Of a stretch of 64,000 bases of DNA, positions 58,930 to 64,000 are shown one piece after another. The stretch spans positions 23,755,084 to 23,819,083 of the forward strand of contig OX328098.1 in the NCBI GenBank assembly GCA_946811185.2, in the 5' to 3' direction. The notes below the pieces were generated by a model. It had not been told where the DNA came from, ran no database searches, and saw only the letters and a list, made by a program, of their open reading frames with translations. Source of the DNA: Hippopus hippopus (lineage: Eukaryota > Mollusca > Bivalvia > Cardiida > Cardiidae). A program made the position numbers and the translations under genes. Within the stretch, counting starts at the first letter, position 1. Each line of letters starts with the position of its first letter.

Positions 58930-58990
58930 TGTCTCGGAATGAAGATCAGACTATAGGGCTTGTGCAGTCTGATTGTGGTCTACTGTGTTT
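58930..58990. repeat. Family P core fragment
   Basis: GAATGAAGATCAGACT and GTGCAGTCTGATTGTGGTCT arms, diverged. Confidence 0.5.
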
Positions 58991-59037
58991 GTAAAAGCTA
59001 TTTTGATTTTGCTTGTAACTGTAAGTATTCGGCTTTA

Positions 59038-59222
59038 AATCCTTACCAAATGACAACATTTTAGATTTGCCCAGACAGATTAAATACCTCTTGGATGGAA
59101 TTTCTTTGAATGAGTAGAAAGCATTGTGGGAAAAGGAGGGGAATACTTTCTTCCTTTTTTAACAATGTTCTCAAAGTCTTTCTTCAGTGTTTTTAAACTT
59201 GGGTTTGTGTGGTTAGGGGTTA
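59038..59222 (-). mobile_element. Family M MITE, copy 56 (decayed core)
   Basis: ATCCTTACCAAATGACAAC start, end GTGTGGTTAGGGGTTAA. Confidence 0.65.
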
Positions 59223-59425
59223 AATGCCTTGCTTATAAAATTGAGGATTAGTTTCTCTCATATATAAAACTCATTGATCATCCATCTGAATGAACCATAG
59301 TTTTATATCATTTTCATTTGACAGTTAATAAAGAGCAAGATTCACCAGGTATAGAATTCTACCATGTGTCTCTATGAAGACAAATGGGTAAGTCTTCATG
59401 TATGTATTATATCTTTTTGTACTTA

Positions 59426-59650
59426 AAGTTCTTTTACCAGACAGTCATAAGTCTTAGTTACCTTTAAAAGAGGGCTATTTGAAAACATTATAGAAAAAAG
59501 AGAAAATGTTGGTAACCAGCATTTTGTCCTTTTTCCACAGTGTTATATACTATTTCAAATGGAAATCCAGTCATTTGAAACACATTCTATTTGTTGTCTG
59601 AAGATGCTAAATCTGGATAGAAAATTCTACAATTTTGTTATGTGGTAAAA
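59426..59650 (+). mobile_element. Family M MITE, copy 57
   Basis: TCTTTTACCAGACAGTC start, core near 59513, end TATGTGGTAAAAGTCC. Confidence 0.7.
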
Positions 59651-59699
59651 GTCCTTATGTGCTTGAGACTTGTAACAAAGCAGTTTAGATCAAGATCAG

Positions 59700-59882
59700 G
59701 GTCTTTAATCACCAACCATTCTTAGAACATTCTTAGTCTTATTCTCAAGAAAATTCTAAATTTGAAAGTAACACAATTTCTGATTGGCCAAACCAAATTG
59801 TTTAGCCAGTCAGAATTGTGTTACTTTCAAAATCTAAAATTAGTAAAATCAAGAAGAATAAGAAGATTGGTGAATGCAGACC
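59700..59882. mobile_element. Fold-back element family F, copy 4, inside a family P palindrome
   Basis: GGTCTTTAATCACCAACCAT and GATTGGTGAATGCAGACC ends. The left flank TTTAGATCAAGATCAG and right flank TGCTGTCTGATCACAAATC are halves of one family P core. Confidence 0.75.
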
Positions 59883-60121
59883 TAGGTTGGAAAATATGTG
59901 CTGTCTGATCACAAATCAATATTGTTCATCGTTGAGATACTCTAAAAACAATTTGCCTTGAAAGTATTCAGTATTGTACAAAGTGTACATGGCCCCATTG
60001 CCTATTGAATTTTTTTTACACGGAAAGTGACTGGAAAGAGCCCAAATATTGTATTTCAAACCCTTATCAAAACCATATATACAAATTTATTTCACCCTTA
60101 AAATGCTACAGACAATTAAGG

Positions 60122-60180
60122 ACATGGATCAAGATCAGATTACGTACAAGGTAGAGTCTGATGTTAGATCTACACACTTG
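60122..60180. repeat. Family P core palindrome
   Basis: ATGGATCAAGATCAGATTAC with its diverged partner AGTCTGATGTTAGATCTACA. Confidence 0.6.
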
Positions 60181-60287
60181 CCAGTTAATTCTAAACCCTG
60201 ACCAAAACAGTCTTTTCATTTGTAGCAAAACTGTATTTTCAGACCTTAAAAAATGTGGAATTTACTGCAGGCTGCCATAGGCAGTAA

Positions 60288-60350
60288 ACAGTATAGATCA
60301 AGATCAGACTAATCAGACAATACTGTCTGATCTTGGATTACACCTATGCT
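60288..60350. repeat. Family P core palindrome
   Basis: ACAGTATAGATCAAGATCAG with TGTCTGATCTTGGATTACAC. Confidence 0.7.
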
Positions 60351-60504
60351 GCTTGATCTTACATTTGGACCAAAACAGTGTCTTCATTTGCAGTGAAATT
60401 AATTTTCTGACCCTAAAGAAAGTGGAAATTATTTGACCTTTATAGAGCTGGTTCAGCATTACTAGGATACATTAGTTATAATGAAAAGCAGTCAGTGGCT
60501 TCAA

Positions 60505-60723
60505 ATGACTTTTTACCACAAAACCCTTAATTTAAACGACCCTGATTGAAAGGGCTTTTGAAAACATTGGAAAAGGAGAATATGCTAGGTCCCAGCATTT
60601 TCTCCTTTTCTCACAGTGTTTTTTTATTCTAACAAAGACAAATCCTATCTTTAAATTCAGTCACATTTTATTTGTCATCTACAAATGCTTTCAGTTTGAA
60701 CAAATCTTGTGTGTCAAAGAGTT
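60505..60723 (+). mobile_element. Family M MITE, copy 58
   Basis: GACTTTTTACCACAAAACCC start, core with a 5-bp loss at 60560-60620, end GTGTCAAAGAGTTAA. Confidence 0.75.
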
Positions 60724-60998
60724 AAGCTCTATAAAAGATGTTCCTGTAAGGCATGGATACCTGAACTTCATTGAAATAGCTATGAAAACTAAGACAAAGG
60801 CCAAACAATGAAAGTTAAGGAATAATTTCATAAAAAAAAAAGCAGACAGTTTTCATGCCTGGCATTGCATGTAATGATAACAACAGTTGATAAATACCAT
60901 CTGCTGACAGCATTTTGCATCTTGCTGCAGACTAATTCAAAATAAGTTCACATTTTGTGTTGTCTGTCCCTATTTTACAAGGATTTTCTGAAAGACTT

Positions 60999-61262
60999 GA
61001 ACCATGCGCTGTGAAAGGGGGCTTAATTGACTAATAGCGAAAAGTATCGACCCAGTTCAGCCTGCGCAGTCCACGCAGGCTGACCTGGGCCAAAACTTTT
61101 CGCTATTAGTCAATTTTCTGCATGTCAAAGGATGAGCGTGCCTCAAGATTCAGTCGGTTGTTATACAAAATGGACTTTTATGGATCAATAATTATATGAT
61201 GACTTGCTCGGTATGATGTGACACGGAGATGCATTTAGCCTCCTTTTGTCAGAGCATGGTTC
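60999..61262. mobile_element. Family B MITE, copy 10 (well preserved)
   Basis: GAACCATGCGCTGTGAAAGG and AGAGCATGGTTC ends with ACTT on both flanks. Core GTTCAGCCTGCGCAGTCCAC..GCAGGCTGACC at 61057-61088. Confidence 0.88.
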
Positions 61263-61274
61263 ACTTATTTTTGA

Positions 61275-61595
61275 CCAATGCCAGTAGCTCATTCAGTAAT
61301 ACACAAGACTGGAAACCAGGGGCTGCTGTTTCCAATCCCTCATTTGGCCAATTTATTTCCAAGGATTGATGATAGTCATTGCAAGAGGGGTGATAACTCT
61401 CTCAAATCTGAACATTATCTCTATGATTGTTGTGTTGGAAACAGCTGATTGCATGGGAAGTATATTTTGTGAAGCACCAGTGAAAGTTCCAGCAAAGCAT
61501 TGATAGGTGCATTGAATGTTTTGATATAATTAAAATAATGCAGGCAGCCTTTAACATCAAGCAAAGAAATAAAAACAAACAAATAAACAAACAAA
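61275..61595 (+). mobile_element. SINE type a with (AAAC)n tail
   Basis: Head CAGTAGCTCATTCAGTAATA, body ATGATAGTCATTGCAAGAGG and TTCCAGCAAAGCATTGATAG, tail of AAAC repeats at 61565-61600. Confidence 0.8.
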
Positions 61596-61602
61596 CAAAC
61601 AC

Positions 61603-62538
61603 TTGTGTCTGGGAGGCAATGAGTTAATTAATATGTAGACTTTATTAGATTAAAAACCCTATTGGTTTTTACCCCTGACATCTGGTCACATAATCCAGAT
61701 TAGATACATCCAGCTTTTAAAGATCCCAAGAGACGTGAATGATTTGAACATAAAAGCATGTGGGTCTCCCATACATGAATTATAGATAGGTCTGACATAC
61801 GATTGTCCAATCAGAGAATTGTGCAAGGAGTGAGCCAGTCAGATACCTGGTCCCTGGAGCCAGGGAAAAAAACTAAATTGTTTCCTAGGTAACAGATAAG
61901 TCAGAATGTGAGTGAAACTCATTTGGAAAAGAACAAGGAGTTCAAATTTAAAAGAAAATAGTTCACTAAGTGCATAAGAACTTGTAAATGATGCCTTCAG
62001 GGTTGTGCTTAAGTTCAAATAGTTTTGACTTTAACATGACAAAGTAAATAAATATGATGGATGTAAAAGCTGATTGAGGAGGAAATATAAATTGTTTTTC
62101 AAGAGTGCAACTAAGGGGACAGCAACACGGAAACACATGATCCATCTACATGTATAAAGGAATGGTCATCCACCAGGATGCTTAGGGAAGCTCAGGACCT
62201 GGAAATACTTTAGTGTTACCTGTTTGCAGAACTGATATCACCATTAATTAAGGCTGCATAGCGATTGAGGATAACTTTTTTGAAAGCAAAAAACATAATC
62301 GACAAAAGTAATGTTCTTTAAGAATAACATACTTTTTGAAGAGAGGATTTAAAGGGAATCCAAAAGCCTTCTTTGCAGGAGTACATTGTTTATTAATGAG
62401 TAAAAGTGAATAAAACCATTTAGTTAATATGAGCTAATAGAGTTGGTGTACATAAAGTAAGATTTAGCTGCTTTGCTTAAGTATGTTGTAGGAGGACATG
62501 CATTTTACCAAGAGACATTGTGAACAAAAGCATTTCAG
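61603..62538. other. Upstream or intronic sequence of the right-edge gene
   Basis: No repeat of the named families and no clear exon. Ends in a plausible acceptor (GCATTTCAG). Confidence 0.35.
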
Positions 62539-63977
62539 AAAAGCAACCCTCGTTGTATGATTTCAAATAATATTCCTTATCTCACAGAACTGAAAGCAAA
62601 AACAAACCTTGACAATAAAGGATGGATATCCGAGACTGCAGTAAAAAAAGAGACAAAATCTGAAAGTGTGACCACTTTAGCTGTTGCAGCAGTTGAAGAA
62701 TACAGATCAGAACATTTTTTCACTCCGAAATTGACACTAAATGAAAAAGCTACTTTTAATGAATTGGAACGTTATGTCACCAGGGGAGGCCCTGTTTCAA
62801 TGATTTATTACACCTTGAAGTCAAACAGCTTGACAGGCACAGAGAGTAAAACATATGCCGACTTGGCACACATCGGTAATTTTGACACCATAGATAACTT
62901 TTATACATGTAATAACATGGATGCTCACCATCGCAAGGGCGATAGAAACATGAAGCTAGAATTAGATAAGAGATACCATTGGGATCAACATGACGGCGAA
63001 CTGGAAGGTAACTGGACTGACGCAAATGATGAATTTGTGCATAGAAGAACAGCTAGAAGACGTGAACCACGTGAAAATAATGCCACTACTCGTAATGAGT
63101 CCAAACGCAGGGTCAATCACCAAGACGATGGGGAGGAATCAGATTACTATGGCAAGGATGTTTACCGAAGTGATAGCAATAGTCGAGGGCATAGAGATGA
63201 GAAATCAAGGCATTTCAAAGAGGATGAAAAGTTCTCCAGGGAAGACATCGACAGTTCTGATGTTGATAGACAAATAGATCGTCGACGAGGCATTCGAGGT
63301 AGAGATTGTGTAAGTAACAGAGTGACTCCAGATAGAGAATTTGAAAAACGTACCAAGTCTGATATTTATGATGGTATAAAACAAAGGAGTACAGATAGTG
63401 TCACTGACTCTTCGCCAGTGGAATTCACTGACAGTTCACCGAAACTTAAGCGACCAGACGTTATAGTAACACCAGCAAGTGTTGTTTCAACTGAAGAGTC
63501 AGATGGTGATAGAATGGAGGAAGACCTTGAAAGAAGACGAAAACCAAGAGAAGCCAGCAGAGACAGAAGTGGTCGAAGCTACAGCGCTGGGAGAAGCAGA
63601 GAAAGAAAAATGGGATCCGCTGATATCCATAGGAAATATCAATCCCAGATTAACCTAAGCCGCAGATCTGAGCTTGAAGGGTACGAATCGGACAGCCGTA
63701 GATTGGAGAGAAGTTCGAGTCAGAGTTTTACACCAAGACTGACACGGCACAGTAAATATAATGAAAGTTATAAAGAAGATGGTTGTGATCGAACTGATAT
63801 GTATCAAGACAAGGCCAAAGTTAGTCTACCCAAAGCAACTAGTATGGCCAGTGTTGCTGAGATACCAAGAAACGTGGCGGAATTTTCGATGCCGAGAAGT
63901 AAGATGGGAAGTTTTCATGATTTTAGCCCGATGAAACATGCACAAAGTACAACAAGGCTGTCTACAAGTAAAGGTAT
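62539..63977 (+). CDS. Large exon of an unrecognised, disordered charged protein
   Basis: The frame is open from an acceptor (CATTTCAG, ending 62538), with an ATG at 62557, for about 474 codons. It reaches AGTAAAG followed by GTATTTG, which looks like a splice donor; reading on gives TGA at 63979. The first ~120 residues are mixed (NELERYVTRGGPVSMIYY). The rest is rich in Arg, Asp, Glu and Ser, with repeated RRREPRE, DRSGRS and SRRSELEGYESDSRR stretches and SP/TP sites, typical of a long disordered region. The C-terminal part (MASVAEIPRNVAEFSMP) is more ordered. No domain or family is recognised. Confidence 0.75.
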
Positions 63978-64000
63978 TTGATCAATGTCGTGTTCATTTA

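Noticed and set aside
62777..63356. Minus-strand open frames at the right edge
   Set aside because: Antisense shadows of the long Arg/Ser/Glu-rich plus-strand exon.

Overview
The window is AT-rich, intron-rich animal nuclear DNA. The gene families and the dense mix of fold-back MITEs, tRNA-headed SINEs and satellite-bearing hairpin elements fit a bivalve mollusc, possibly a heterodont such as Dreissena; this is inference from repeat style, not a database match. It shows no bacterial organisation: genes are chains of 44-220 bp exons with GT-AG introns. Most unspliced open reading frames lie inside repeats.

Three genes lie head to tail on the minus strand. Each was joined exon by exon with frame continuity checked. 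(1) DHFR copy A, 57420 to 47841: six exons, 188 residues, active-site residues intact. (2) DHFR copy B, 45509 to 36506: six exons with the same intron phases, 243 residues. It has an N-terminal extension of about 48 residues and has lost the Arg that contacts the folate tail. (3) An MPND orthologue, 34356 to 14549 or beyond: at least 14 exons carrying a RAMA domain and a complete JAMM metalloprotease motif. Two partial plus-strand genes lie at the edges: the 3' end of an unrecognised gene (167-1616) and a long disordered charged exon (62539-63977) that probably runs off the right edge.

The rest is mobile DNA. At 7290-12835 lies a decayed Ty3/gypsy-type retrotransposon. It is split by later insertions, including an 11-unit 152-bp satellite whose last six units form two copies of a trimer. 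About 55 copies or fragments of one fold-back MITE (ends TTAA-CCCTTTACC, core palindrome centred on GGTWACC) cover perhaps a sixth of the window. A second TTAA-flanked palindromic family (GATCAAGATCAGACTGCAC) is interleaved with it and shares target sites with it. Further TIR families, four SINE types and ~150-165 bp tandem arrays in elements ending in hairpins fill the introns.

Nested insertions give a relative chronology. Two hAT-like elements (414 bp and 53 bp) with perfect 8-bp target duplications, one SINE with a 13-bp duplication, and several hairpin elements sit inside MITE copies. MITEs also abut functional sequence: 10 bp past the DHFR-A stop codon, 9 bp from an MPND splice donor, and about 16 bp from the DHFR-B exon 1 donor.
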